DNA from: Terriglobus albidus
GTDB lineage: Bacteria; Acidobacteriota; Terriglobia; Terriglobales; Acidobacteriaceae
Length of the DNA stretch: 64,000 nt
Direction: 5' to 3'
NCBI RefSeq assembly: GCF_008000815.1
Contig: NZ_CP042806.1
Span: 3,534,001 to 3,598,000 of the forward strand
A program made the translations under genes and the position numbers. Positions 51,806-62,063 of the stretch are shown piece after piece (the stretch's first letter is position 1; each line of letters begins with the position of its first letter). The notes beneath the pieces were generated by a model. That model was not told the origin of the DNA and searched no databases. It saw only the letters and a list, made by a program, of their open reading frames with translations.

Positions 51806-52543
51806 CTGCGGGTCTCACTCTTTATCACTTGTTATAACGACACGCTCTTCCCGGGAACAGGGAAGGCGGTCGTACGCGTGCTCGAGCGATTGGGGCATAC
51901 GGTCGAGTTTCCTGCCGGCCAGACATGCTGCGGGCAGATGCATTGGAATACGGGCTACCAGAAGGAAGCTCTTCCACTGGTGCAGCGTTTTGTCGATCAG
52001 TTTCGTGATGCGGAAGCTGTCGTGGTGCCTTCGAGCAGTTGCGTCGCGATGATGAAAGATCACTATCCGCTGATGGCGGAGCAGATGAAGGATGAGACGC
52101 TGAAGGCAGAGCTGAAGCGGTTACTGCCGAAGGTGTGGGAGTTCTCACAGTTCCTTACGGAGTGTCTCGGTCTAAAAGATGTGGGGGCCTACTATCCGCA
52201 CAAGGTCACCTATCACGCAAGCTGCCATGGTCTCCGTAATCTCGGAATCAAGGACGGTCCGATGGACCTGCTTCGCAACGTGAAGGGCCTCGAGCTTGTC
52301 GAGATCGAGAATCTTGATCGCTGCTGCGGCTTTGGAGGGACCTTCGCCATAAAAAACCCGGAGACCTCCGCCGCCATGCTGGAAGAGAAGATCAGTTCCG
52401 TGCTGGAGACGGGCGCCGAGGTCTGCACCGCATGCGACAACTCCTGCCTGATGCACATGGAGGGCTCGCTGCATCGCAAAGATGTCGGCGTGCACACCAT
52501 TCATCTGGCGGAGATTCTTGCCGGCGAGGAGGCAGGACAATGA
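51806..52543 (+). CDS. lutA: L-lactate utilisation protein LutA, (Fe-S) oxidoreductase subunit, CTG start
   Basis: 245 residues if started at CTG 51806, which stands 7 nt after a perfect AAGGAG. The opening RVSLFITCYNDTLFPGTG is the conserved LutA N-terminus and would be lost with the GTG at 51878. Two CCG cysteine motifs are seen: FPAGQTCCGQMHWN with partner VVPSSSCVAMM, and YHASCHGLRNLG with LDRCCGFGGTFA and CTACDNSCLMH. LutA works with LutB and LutC in cytosolic oxidation of L-lactate to pyruvate. The stop overlaps lutB (ATGA). Confidence 0.93.
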   Translation: MRVSLFITCYNDTLFPGTGKAVVRVLERLGHTVEFPAGQTCCGQMHWNTGYQKEALPLVQRFVDQFRDAEAVVVPSSSCVAMMKDHYPLMAEQMKDETLKAELKRLLPKVWEFSQFLTECLGLKDVGAYYPHKVTYHASCHGLRNLGIKDGPMDLLRNVKGLELVEIENLDRCCGFGGTFAIKNPETSAAMLEEKISSVLETGAEVCTACDNSCLMHMEGSLHRKDVGVHTIHLAEILAGEEAGQ

Positions 52544-53991
52544 GCCGTATCCCGCTCGATCCGGCAACGTCGCCGGCCTTCCCGAAAGCGGCAAAGAAGT
52601 CTCTTGGCGACCAGCAGTTGCGCCGTAATGTTCGTCACGCTACCGATGTAATCCAGGCGAAGCGCAAGCGGATGGTGGAAGAGCGCGATGACTGGCAGGA
52701 CCTACGCGAGAGCGGGAGCCAGATTCGGCAGCACACGCTTCGCTATCTGGATCAGTATCTGGAAGAGTTTGAGCGAAACTGCACCAAAGCGGGCGGTCAC
52801 GTGCATTGGGCGCGCGACGGCAAAGAGGCCTGCGAGATCGTAACCCGTCTTGCGCGGGAGGCCGGTGCGAAGGAGGTCATCAAGATCAAGACGATGACCT
52901 CGGAGGAGATTCACCTCAACAATGCGCTGGAAACCGCAGGCGTTATGGCAGTTGAGACCGATCTCGCCGAACTGATTATTCAACTCGGCGAAGATCAGCC
53001 GTCGCATATTGTTGTTCCGGCACTGCATAAAAACCGGCACCAGGTCCGCGAGATCTTCAAGCAGAAGATGGGACTCAAAGACCTCGGCGATACTCCTGCC
53101 GATCTTGCTGAGGCCGCACGCTCCTATCTGCGCCATAAGTTCCTTACGGTGCCCACAGCAGTGAGCGGAGCGAACTATCTCATCGCTGAAACCGGTGGTG
53201 TCTGCATCGTCGAGAGTGAAGGCAACGGCCGCATGTGCCTTACGCTGCCGAAGACGCTGATTACCATTGCCGGCATCGACAAGGTGATTCCGCGCTTCCA
53301 GGACCTCGAGGTCTTTCTGCAGACACTCCCGCGTTCCGCCACGGGCGAGCGTATGAACCCGTACAACTCGATCTGGACAGGTGTACATGCGGGCGATGGA
53401 CCGAAGAACTTCCACGTCGTCATCATGGACAACGCGCGTACCGAAGTGCTTGCCGACGAAGAGGGACGCCAGACGCTGCATTGCATCCGCTGCGGAGCAT
53501 GCCAGAATGCGTGCCCGGTCTATCGTCAGACCGGCGGCCACGCCTACGGCAGTGTGTATGCAGGTCCGATCGGCGCCATCCTGACTCCTCAGTTGCAGGA
53601 ATTGCACCATGCCGAGAGCCTGCCTTATGCGTCGACTCTCTGCGGCGCCTGCTATGAGGTCTGCCCGGTCAAGATCAACATTCCCGAGGTGCTGATCCAC
53701 CTGCGCCACAAGGTGGTGGAGAAGCAGACCAAAGGTCTTGGCAAGCTCAATCCTGAAGCGGTTGCGATGCGTGTAATGGCCAACATCTTCCGTAGCGAAG
53801 CCCGGTTCCGCGCGGCACAGAAGTTCGGCCGTACCGCCGAGAAGCCGCTGGTGAATCGAGAAGGCTGGATCGGTTGGCTGCCCGGCATGCTGGGTGGATG
53901 GACACAGGCGCGCGACCTGCAGGCCATGCCCGAGGAGACCTTCCGCGAGTGGTGGGAGAAGCGCGACAAGAAGGAGGTCCGCAATGGCTGA
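52540..53991 (+). CDS. lutB: L-lactate utilisation protein LutB, iron-sulfur subunit
   Basis: 483 residues. The DUF162/LUD domain (about 60-300) contains HVHWARDGKEACEIV, IKTMTSEEIHLN and SGANYLIAETGGVCIVESEGNGRM. Two [4Fe-4S] motifs follow: IRCGACQNACPVYRQTGGHAYG (first cluster, near 320) and TLCGACYEVCPVKINIPE (second, near 370). The C-terminus FREWWEKRDKKE is typical. It is the Fe-S core of the LutABC lactate oxidase. The ATG overlaps the lutA stop, and GAGGAGG lies 7 nt upstream. Confidence 0.96.
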   Translation: MSRIPLDPATSPAFPKAAKKSLGDQQLRRNVRHATDVIQAKRKRMVEERDDWQDLRESGSQIRQHTLRYLDQYLEEFERNCTKAGGHVHWARDGKEACEIVTRLAREAGAKEVIKIKTMTSEEIHLNNALETAGVMAVETDLAELIIQLGEDQPSHIVVPALHKNRHQVREIFKQKMGLKDLGDTPADLAEAARSYLRHKFLTVPTAVSGANYLIAETGGVCIVESEGNGRMCLTLPKTLITIAGIDKVIPRFQDLEVFLQTLPRSATGERMNPYNSIWTGVHAGDGPKNFHVVIMDNARTEVLADEEGRQTLHCIRCGACQNACPVYRQTGGHAYGSVYAGPIGAILTPQLQELHHAESLPYASTLCGACYEVCPVKINIPEVLIHLRHKVVEKQTKGLGKLNPEAVAMRVMANIFRSEARFRAAQKFGRTAEKPLVNREGWIGWLPGMLGGWTQARDLQAMPEETFREWWEKRDKKEVRNG

Positions 53992-54628
53992 TGCCCGCTC
54001 TGCAATTCTTGAGAAGATCCGTGCCGTGAAACCCGCGGGCTTCGGAGACAAGGCGACTGCCTGGCAGCAGATTCCGCGCAGCTTCCTTACAGGTTCAGCG
54101 CTGGGCCGTGAGGAGATTCTGCATCTTCTGGAAGATCGCCTGCTGGACTACGAGGCAACCGTTGAGCGCTGTACTCCCGGTGAGATCGCTAGTGTTGTCA
54201 AAGCTCTCCTCGAAAAGCGCGGTAAGTCGAGGATGGCGATTCCTGACGGGATGGAGCCAGCCTGGCTGCCTGCCGAGGGCGTTGACTTCGTTGTCGATCG
54301 CGAATTGCCCTACAGCGAACTGGATCTCGTAGACGGTGTGATGACCGGCTGTACTGTCGCCGTTGCCGATACCGGCAGCATCGTTGTCCGCAACACAGCA
54401 GGGCAGGGGCGTCGCGCCATCACGCTGGTGCCGGACTATCACCTTTGCGTTGTCTTCGCGAGCTCTGTCGTGAAGACCGTGCCTGAGGCGATGCGTCTGC
54501 TGCAGACCTGGAATACTGCTCCCATTACGTTCTTTTCCGGTCCATCTGCTACAGCAGACATCGAGATGACCCGCATCAAGGGGGTCCACGGCCCTCGCTT
54601 CCTGGATGTCGTCCTGGTGCTCGACTAA
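53984..54628 (+). CDS. lutC: L-lactate utilisation protein LutC (LUD domain)
   Basis: 214 residues. ATG 53984 overlaps the end of lutB by 8 nt, with AAGGAGG 6 nt upstream. The N-terminus ADARSAILEKIRAVK is typical of YkgG/LutC; the LUD domain (about 75-214) has TGCTVAVADTGSIVVRNTAGQGRRAITLVPDYHLCVV and FFSGPSATADIEMTRIKGVHGPRFLDVVLV, the hallmark family end (quoted as landmarks). Its exact role within the Lut complex is unresolved. A terminator follows 20 nt after the stop. Confidence 0.95.
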   Translation: MADARSAILEKIRAVKPAGFGDKATAWQQIPRSFLTGSALGREEILHLLEDRLLDYEATVERCTPGEIASVVKALLEKRGKSRMAIPDGMEPAWLPAEGVDFVVDRELPYSELDLVDGVMTGCTVAVADTGSIVVRNTAGQGRRAITLVPDYHLCVVFASSVVKTVPEAMRLLQTWNTAPITFFSGPSATADIEMTRIKGVHGPRFLDVVLVLD

Positions 54629-54648
54629 CGCTATCGAATAAGTAGCCG

Positions 54649-54680
54649 ATGCCCGCTCATGCACCAGCGTGAGCGGGCAT
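54649..54680 (+). terminator. Rho-independent terminator of lutABC
   Basis: Perfect 11-bp stem ATGCCCGCTCA/TGAGCGGGCAT with a 10-nt loop, followed by TCAAGTTTTTG. It lies 20 nt after the lutC stop, so rhaD is expected to have its own promoter. Confidence 0.8.
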
Positions 54681-54762
54681 TCAAGTTTTTGCGGATTTCT
54701 GCCGCGAAGACCGGATCACAGCGTCGCTTCGAGAATTTTTTCGAAAAATCTTTTCCTCACCA

Positions 54763-54774
54763 CTGGTTGACCAG
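54763..54774. promoter_or_regulatory. Upstream GntR-like dyad
   Basis: CTGGT-TG-ACCAG, a perfect 12-bp palindrome. The half-sites equal those of FadR-subfamily GntR regulators, but the spacer is 2 rather than 3 bp. Confidence 0.35.
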
Positions 54775-54917
54775 CCGCAGGCTCGCCTCAACAGTCCATC
54801 CGGGATTTCAGGAACAATTCCTCTGTCGAAGAAATCTGCGCGTTTATCGGTCTCCGCAGCACGGATACAGAACAAACCGAAAAATACCACCGCAGCCACA
54901 CTGTCACATCTCTCCGT

Positions 54918-54934
54918 CAGTGGTTGGACCAATT
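54918..54934. promoter_or_regulatory. Downstream GntR (FadR/PdhR/LldR-subfamily) operator-like site
   Basis: CAGTGGTTGGACCAATT contains TGGT-N3-ACCA, the core shared by PdhR, LldR and LutR-type GntR regulators. The right half ACCAATT is perfect against the PdhR consensus and the left half matches 5 of 7 bases. It lies about 170 bp before the rhaD start. Confidence 0.5.
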
Positions 54935-55105
54935 TGGGGCATTTTCCAGGCGAGGGTCCGGCGATTGCAAACCACTGGCATGACATGCTGTCGGGGATGG
55001 GTGTAGAGTGGCCCATCGCAAGGATTTACCTGTATTTTCGCGTGTAGAATCACCGTGTCGCGCCAGGCGCGCAATCCACAAAAGCGAATCGAAACAGAGG
55101 GAAAG

Positions 55106-57304
55106 ATGTCAGGTCTAAAGTTCTTGGAAGATCGTTGGGACGACTCAATCGCGTCGAAATTGGATGAACCGGAGCTGCTCCGTTACCGCTCCAACCTGTT
55201 GGGCTCGGACCTGCGCATCACCAACTTTGGCGGTGGCAATACCAGCTCGAAAATCGACCAGGTAGACCCGCTGACCGGCCAGACGGTTAAGGTGCTGTGG
55301 GTGAAGGGATCGGGCGGTGACCTGGGCAGCATCAAACGTGCCGGCTTCGCCACGCTCTACATGGATCGCCTGCTCAGTATGGAGAAGATCTATCCCGGCG
55401 TCGCGCGCGAAGACGAGATGGTTGCAATGTACCCGCTGATCACCTTTGGCAACAATCCTGTCGCGGCCTCCATCGACACCCCGTTGCATGGTTATCTGCC
55501 TTTCCCCCACGTCGACCACCTTCATCCCGACTGGGGAATTGCTCTTGCTGCCTCGTCCAACGGCAAGGAGAAGATGGAGCAGTTCAATAAGGAGTTCGGT
55601 CACAAGCTGGCGTGGGTGCCATGGCAGCGTCCTGGCTTTGAGCTGGCCATGATGCTGAAGCGCGCGGTGGAAGCAAATCCCGGCTGCGACGGCATCATCC
55701 TTGGCGGTCACGGCCTGTTCACCTGGGGCAACACGCAGCGTGAGAGCTACCTCAACACCATCACGATCATCGATCAGATCGGCCAGTTCATCGAGAAGCA
55801 CGCTGCTGCGAAGAACGTTCCGGCCTTCGGCGGAGCAACGTTCCAGACCCGTGATGATCGCGCTGACATCGCGAAGAAGATCTTCCCGGTGATCCGCGGC
55901 GCCGTTTCGCGCAAGCAGCGCTGGATCGGGACTTACTTCGACGGCACGGATGTGCTGGAGTTTGTGAACTCCTCGCAAGCCAAGAAGCTGGCTCATCTGG
56001 GTACGAGCTGCCCCGACCACTTCATCCGTACCAAGATCCGTCCCATGTATCTTGAGTGGAACCCGGCAGGCGATCCGAAAGAACTGGAAGCCCTGGTCGA
56101 CTCCACGCTCGCGACCTATCGCGATGAGTATGCCGAGTACTACAAGAAGCATGCTCTGCCTGACTCGCCTGCCATGCGCGACGCCAGCCCCACGGTGGTG
56201 CTGGTTCCCGGCGTCGGTATGTTTACCTTCGGCAAGAACAAGACCGAATCCCGCCTGACCGGTGAGTTCTATACCAATGCCATCCACGTGATGCAGGGTG
56301 CGGGAGCTCTCGGTTCGGGTGTCGACTGCATCGATGTTCCGCAGGCTGGCCCAGCTGCTGGCGCCGGCGAGTTCACGGTCTATGAAAACTACGTAGCTCT
56401 GCCGCCCAGTGAGGCCTTCCGCATCGAGTACTGGGCCTTGGAAGAAGCGAAGATTCGCCGCATGCCTCCTGAGAAGGAGCTCAGCCGCCGTGTTGCTCTG
56501 GTGGTCGGTGGCGGTTCGGGTATCGGCCGCGAGGTTGCCCTGCTGGCTGCCGAGCGTGGAGCACACATCGTCGTCGCGGACCGCGATGTCGTCGGAGCCG
56601 AGAAGGTCGCTGAAGAGTGCAAGGCCATCGCCGGTAAGGAAGTCGTCACCTTCGCTTCGATCGACATTCGCGACCGCAACGCCATTCGCGCAGCTCTCGA
56701 TGCCACCATCGAGAAGTTCGGTGGACTCGATATCCTGATCAACACTGCGGCGATCTTCCCGTCTTCGCCCGATGGTGTCGTCAGCGACGCACAGTGGGCT
56801 CTGACGCTGGAGATCAACGTCACAGCGAACTATCTGCTCACCGATGAGGCGCAGAAGGTCCTGGCGAAGCAGGGACTGGACGGCAGCATGGTGCTGACCA
56901 GCTCTGCCAATGCGGTTGTTGCCAAGAAGGGAACGGAAGCGTACGACGTCTCCAAGGCGGCCCTGAGCCACCTGGTGCGTGAACTTGCTGTTACCTACTC
57001 GCCGAAGATCCGAGTCAACGGCATCAGCCCCGCAACGGTAGTGAAGGGATCGACCATGTTCCCGCGTGATCGCGTGAAGGCGTCGCTCGCCAAGTACAAC
57101 ATCGCTTTCGAAGAGAACGAGACGGATGACGGCCTGCGCAACAAGTTGGCCGGCTTCTATGCGAAGCGCACTCTGACTCACGTGCCGATCGATCCGAAGG
57201 ACTGCGCCGAGGCGATCCTCTTCCTGGCCGGTCCAAAGACCCCGGTAACCACCGGGCATCTGATCCCGGTGGATGGCGGTCTGGTGGAGGCTTATCTCCG
57301 TTGA
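55106..57304 (+). CDS. Bifunctional rhamnulose-1-phosphate aldolase / short-chain (L-lactaldehyde) dehydrogenase
   Basis: 732 residues. The N-terminal half (about 1-420) is a class II aldolase-type domain: RITNFGGGNTSSKI, VKGSGGDLGSI, TPLHGYLPFPHVDHLHPD (zinc-type histidines) and GGHGLFTWG. The C-terminal half (about 465-732) is a Rossmann dehydrogenase: ALVVGGGSGIGREVALLAAERGA, INTAAIFPSS and YDVSKAALSHL with the catalytic Tyr/Lys. It splits rhamnulose-1-phosphate into DHAP and L-lactaldehyde and should oxidise the latter to L-lactate. ATG 55106 follows AGAGG by about 6 nt. The stop overlaps rhaB. Confidence 0.93.
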   Translation: MSGLKFLEDRWDDSIASKLDEPELLRYRSNLLGSDLRITNFGGGNTSSKIDQVDPLTGQTVKVLWVKGSGGDLGSIKRAGFATLYMDRLLSMEKIYPGVAREDEMVAMYPLITFGNNPVAASIDTPLHGYLPFPHVDHLHPDWGIALAASSNGKEKMEQFNKEFGHKLAWVPWQRPGFELAMMLKRAVEANPGCDGIILGGHGLFTWGNTQRESYLNTITIIDQIGQFIEKHAAAKNVPAFGGATFQTRDDRADIAKKIFPVIRGAVSRKQRWIGTYFDGTDVLEFVNSSQAKKLAHLGTSCPDHFIRTKIRPMYLEWNPAGDPKELEALVDSTLATYRDEYAEYYKKHALPDSPAMRDASPTVVLVPGVGMFTFGKNKTESRLTGEFYTNAIHVMQGAGALGSGVDCIDVPQAGPAAGAGEFTVYENYVALPPSEAFRIEYWALEEAKIRRMPPEKELSRRVALVVGGGSGIGREVALLAAERGAHIVVADRDVVGAEKVAEECKAIAGKEVVTFASIDIRDRNAIRAALDATIEKFGGLDILINTAAIFPSSPDGVVSDAQWALTLEINVTANYLLTDEAQKVLAKQGLDGSMVLTSSANAVVAKKGTEAYDVSKAALSHLVRELAVTYSPKIRVNGISPATVVKGSTMFPRDRVKASLAKYNIAFEENETDDGLRNKLAGFYAKRTLTHVPIDPKDCAEAILFLAGPKTPVTTGHLIPVDGGLVEAYLR

Positions 57305-58770
57305 GACGCACCGCACCTAAAACCCTTCGCCCTTCAGATACCCGCGCCCTGGTCGCCGTTGACCTTGGCGCGGGTAGCTGCAGGGTTTCTTTGCTTCGGT
57401 GGGTTGAGAACAAGCCGCAGATCTTCCTGGTGCATCGCTTTGCCAACGCGCCACGTGAGGTTAACGGCGGCCTGTTCTGGGACCTGACGATGATCGCCGA
57501 GGGGCTTGAGACCGGTCTACGCAAGGCGGCCGAGATCGCGACCGAGGGCGTCCGCGCTATTGCCGTGGACGGCTGGGCCGTCGACTACGTGCGCGTAGAC
57601 ACGTCGGGTAATCCCCTTGGAGATCCATACTGCTATCGCGATGAGCGGACGATCAAGTCTGAGAAGTCTGTGCATCGCCGCTGCAGTCCCGACCGCATGC
57701 GGGAGCTGACGGGCATCCAGCTCATCCGCATCAACACTCTTTACCAGCTTCATGCCGATCAACTGGCCGGCCTTCCCGAAGGCGATCAGTGGATGAATCT
57801 GCCGGAGTACTTCCTCTCGCGATGGGGTGGAGCTCGCGTTGCCGAGCTGACCAACGCCACGCACACACAACTGGTGGAGCTATACCGTCCGCAGTGGTGT
57901 CATGAGATCTTTACCGCTGTTGGTCTCGATCTTGCTTCCGCACCGAAGATCGTTCCTCCGGGATCGGACCTCGGTGAAGTACGCGGCCCGCTCGCAGAGC
58001 TACCGGCTTTCAAGGGAACCAGGCTCATAGCTCCCGGCTGCCACGACACTGCTTCGGCGATCGCGGGCATTCCTGCCTCCGGCCGTGACTGGGCCTATAT
58101 CAGCTCGGGTACATGGTCACTGGTTGGTACTCTGCTGGAGCAGCCGAGGAACAGCGACGCTGTTAAGACTGATAACTTCACTAACCTCGGAGCCGTGGGA
58201 AGCCGTATCTGCTTCCATAAGAACGTCAATGGTATGTGGCTTATCGAGCAATCCATGGCGTACTGGGCAGCAGAGGGTAAGCCATGGAGTATTGCGGACC
58301 TGGTGAAGGCTGCCGAGCAGATTGGCAAGCCGGACACTTTGCTAGACGTGGATGATGAAGATCTCCTTCTGCCTGAGCGGATGCCTGAGCGTATTAATGC
58401 ACAGCGTGCGAAGAAGGGATTGGCGCCTCTCGATACTTCGTCAGCAGGGGCGCCGGTCATCGCGAATCTGATCTTCTACTCGCTCGCCGCGCGATATGCC
58501 AAGGTTCTGGACCGTATCTCGCTGCACAGCGGCAAGAAGTTCAAGCGGCTGTATATTGTCGGCGGCGCAAGCCAGAATGAGTTTCTTAACCGTCTCACCG
58601 CCGAGGCTACTGGCCTCGACGTGCATCGCGGTGCGGTCGAAAGCTCAACGATCGGTAACTTCGCTGTGCAAATGGCGTGCCTGGAAGGCATGGGAGACAA
58701 GGTCACTGGTGTGTTTGCCGAGAGCGTAGTCGACTGGGCCGGCATCTTCTGTAACGCAGTGATGAAATAA
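57301..58770 (+). CDS. rhaB: Rhamnulokinase
   Basis: 489 residues of the FGGY kinase family. The TTG start overlaps the preceding stop (TTGA). Landmarks: VAVDLGAGSCRVSLL (phosphate-1 motif), AIAVDGWAVDYV, CYRDERT, LTGIQLIRINTLYQL, NLPEYFLSRWGG, GCHDTASAIAGIP, WAYISSGTWSLVG, and the C-terminal FGGY region YIVGGASQNEFLNRLTAEATGLDV. It phosphorylates L-rhamnulose at O1 in the cytosol, feeding the upstream aldolase. No rhaA isomerase or transporter is visible nearby. A terminator follows at 58791. Confidence 0.96.
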   Translation: MRRTAPKTLRPSDTRALVAVDLGAGSCRVSLLRWVENKPQIFLVHRFANAPREVNGGLFWDLTMIAEGLETGLRKAAEIATEGVRAIAVDGWAVDYVRVDTSGNPLGDPYCYRDERTIKSEKSVHRRCSPDRMRELTGIQLIRINTLYQLHADQLAGLPEGDQWMNLPEYFLSRWGGARVAELTNATHTQLVELYRPQWCHEIFTAVGLDLASAPKIVPPGSDLGEVRGPLAELPAFKGTRLIAPGCHDTASAIAGIPASGRDWAYISSGTWSLVGTLLEQPRNSDAVKTDNFTNLGAVGSRICFHKNVNGMWLIEQSMAYWAAEGKPWSIADLVKAAEQIGKPDTLLDVDDEDLLLPERMPERINAQRAKKGLAPLDTSSAGAPVIANLIFYSLAARYAKVLDRISLHSGKKFKRLYIVGGASQNEFLNRLTAEATGLDVHRGAVESSTIGNFAVQMACLEGMGDKVTGVFAESVVDWAGIFCNAVMK

Positions 58771-58790
58771 CCATTTCCTTCAGTGAAGCG

Positions 58791-58813
58791 AAGGCTGCCG
58801 CGATGGCAGCCTT
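58791..58813 (+). terminator. Rho-independent terminator after rhaB
   Basis: Perfect 9-bp stem AAGGCTGCC/GGCAGCCTT with loop GCGAT, continuing into TTTCTTT. It starts 20 nt after the rhaB stop. Confidence 0.88.
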
Positions 58814-58925
58814 TTTCTTTACATGACATCTCGCAAGATGAGATAGCTCTCAACCGCACCAACCTTTCCAGTTGCAAGACATGCATCCAAACGGGCATGG
58901 TGTAGGCGAGAGGTGATCTTCGTCG

Positions 58926-59855
58926 ATGCTCCGTTCCGCCCTTGTGAGTTTTGTCCTGTCTGCAGCGGCCGTCTCCATACATGCTCAAACCCCTCCTCCG
59001 GCGGTTGCCTATCCTCCGGGTGGACCCGCAACTTCCACAACGGCTCCTGCCCCGATGTTGCTTTGGCCGAATGGCGCTCCTGGAGCGCAGGGAGACGCCG
59101 ATGATGACAAGCCGACGCTCACGGCCTTTATTCCGGCACAGAACCCGACTAAGGCCGCGGTCGTCGTTGCTCCCGGCGGGGGGTATACGCACCTGGCGAC
59201 TGAAAAAGAGGGAACCATGTTTGCGCAGTGGCTCAATGCGCAGGGGGTAGCCGCATTTGTACTGAAGTACCGCCTGGGGCCGAAGTATCACCATCCCATT
59301 GAGATTGGTGATGCGCAGCGTGCGATCCGTACCGTGCGTGCGCGTGCGACAGAATGGGGCATCGACAAAGGAAAGGTCGGCATGATGGGATCGTCCGCCG
59401 GAGGCCACCTGGCAGCCTCTACCGGAGTCTTGTTTGACGATGGCCTTGCAACCGATGACGCGATTGACCACGAGAGCAGCCGTCCCGACTTCGTCATTCT
59501 GTGCTATCCCGTTATTCGTCTGGACGCGCCCTATATGCACTCAGGTTCACGCAAGATGCTTCTTGGAGAGACTCCTGACGATGCGCTGGTCGAGAAGATG
59601 TCGTTGACCGGTCTGGTGAACTCGAAGACGCCGCCAACCTTCCTTTACACCACGACTGACGATAAGACCGTGCCGGTCATGAATAGTGTCCTGTGGTACG
59701 AGGCACTGGTAAAGGCCGGGATTCCGGTAGAGATGCATGCCTTCCAGCACGGCTCGCATGGCAGCGGCCTTGCCCAGGCAGATCCGGCACTTCGGGAGTG
59801 GCCAAACCTGTTGCTGCACTGGCTCCAGGCCAATGGATGGGCGGCTAAGCCATGA
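58926..59855 (+). CDS. Secreted alpha/beta hydrolase, probable carbohydrate esterase-like
   Basis: 309 residues. A signal peptide (LRSALVSFVLSAAAVSIHAQ) is followed by an alpha/beta-hydrolase fold: VVVAPGGGYTHLATEKEG (oxyanion HGGG-like region), FVLKYRLGPKYHHPIEIGDAQRAIRTVR, nucleophile elbow GSSAGG (Ser about 154), acid Asp in TTTDDKTVPV and His in FQHGSHGSGL. This resembles BD-FAE/acetylxylan-esterase-type lipases and esterases often linked to plant polysaccharide use. The stop overlaps the next gene (ATGA). It could deacetylate rhamnose-containing polymers given its position, which is inference. Confidence 0.85.
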   Translation: MLRSALVSFVLSAAAVSIHAQTPPPAVAYPPGGPATSTTAPAPMLLWPNGAPGAQGDADDDKPTLTAFIPAQNPTKAAVVVAPGGGYTHLATEKEGTMFAQWLNAQGVAAFVLKYRLGPKYHHPIEIGDAQRAIRTVRARATEWGIDKGKVGMMGSSAGGHLAASTGVLFDDGLATDDAIDHESSRPDFVILCYPVIRLDAPYMHSGSRKMLLGETPDDALVEKMSLTGLVNSKTPPTFLYTTTDDKTVPVMNSVLWYEALVKAGIPVEMHAFQHGSHGSGLAQADPALREWPNLLLHWLQANGWAAKP

Positions 59856-60124
59856 CTGTTGACGAGATGATGGCCGGCCGGCCTGAGGGCCTGCCGCGAG
59901 CTCTACGTGCCTTGTGGCACGACGCTCACGGCGACTGGAATGCGGCTCATGAGGCGGCCCAGGTGGAGGAGTTTGGTGACTGCGCCTGGGTCCACGCCTA
60001 TCTGCACCGCAAGGAAGGCGACGTGGGGAACGCCGGTTACTGGTATGGCCGGGCAGGGAAGCCCGTCTTTCGGGGTTCCCTTGAGGACGAATGGCGGTTT
60101 ATTGCCGAGTCTCTGCTCTCGTAA
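59852..60124 (+). CDS. Small cytoplasmic protein coupled to the esterase gene, unknown function
   Basis: 90 residues, no signal peptide or membrane helix. The sequence ALWHDAHGDWNAAHEAAQVEE followed by DCAWVHAYLHRKEGDVGNAGYWYGRAG looks like a conserved compact helical protein with many Trp and His residues. I do not recognise a function. The ATG overlaps the esterase stop by 4 nt, so translation is coupled. Trp and His density might suit metal or sugar binding, but no such motif is proven. Confidence 0.75.
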   Translation: MTVDEMMAGRPEGLPRALRALWHDAHGDWNAAHEAAQVEEFGDCAWVHAYLHRKEGDVGNAGYWYGRAGKPVFRGSLEDEWRFIAESLLS

Positions 60125-60148
60125 CCGAGAAAGCTTTTGTGGCGTCTT

Positions 60149-60158
60149 CACAATTGTG
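60149..60158. promoter_or_regulatory. CACAATTGTG palindrome upstream of amtB
   Basis: Perfect 10-bp palindrome about 105 bp before the amtB start, directly followed by TAAAGT, a possible -10 (with a poor -35 TTGTGG 16 bp upstream). No NtrC or sigma-54 site was found here. Candidate operator only. Confidence 0.3.
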
Positions 60159-60262
60159 TAAAGTAGAGCCATCCACGGAACATCTGCATGCTTTCGGTGG
60201 GCGTCAGCCTTCGTTTGCAGAGCTTTCGGTAGCCTTCGGGCCTTAGTAGAAGAACAGGTGAT

Positions 60263-62000
<1,738 letters not shown>

Positions 62001-62026
62001 CTCCTTCCACAACATTCCCCTCTCTT

Positions 62027-62062
62027 CGCTGTATGCTGGAGCTTCATACACTGCATACAGCG
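62027..62062 (+). promoter_or_regulatory. 10-bp inverted repeat directly before the glnD start codon
   Basis: Perfect arms CGCTGTATGC (62027-62036) and GCATACAGCG (62053-62062) with a 16-nt loop containing GGAG. The ATG of glnD begins one base after the repeat. It could be an operator, an attenuating RNA hairpin or a translation control element. No T-run follows. Confidence 0.55.
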
Positions 62063-62063
62063 A

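Larger units (their letters stand above)
54681..55105. other. Regulatory region between lutC and the rhamnose genes
   Basis: 425 bp without a supported gene; an open frame across it has no domain or ribosome site. It contains two GntR-operator-like dyads (54763-54774 and 54918-54934) and should hold the rhaD promoter, which I could not place. AGAGG precedes the rhaD start. Confidence 0.6.

Noticed and set aside
52702-54051. Minus-strand open frame of 449 codons antisense to lutB/lutC
   Set aside because: Opposite strand has complete Fe-S and LUD motifs; this frame shows none.
54659-55006. Plus-strand frame between lutC and the rhamnose genes
   Set aside because: Begins inside the lutC terminator, lacks a ribosome site and has no domain.
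55145-57316. Minus-strand open frame of 723 codons antisense to the rhamnulose-1-phosphate aldolase fusion
   Set aside because: Remarkably long but rich in Arg, His and Gln as expected for an antisense shadow; no recognisable fold.
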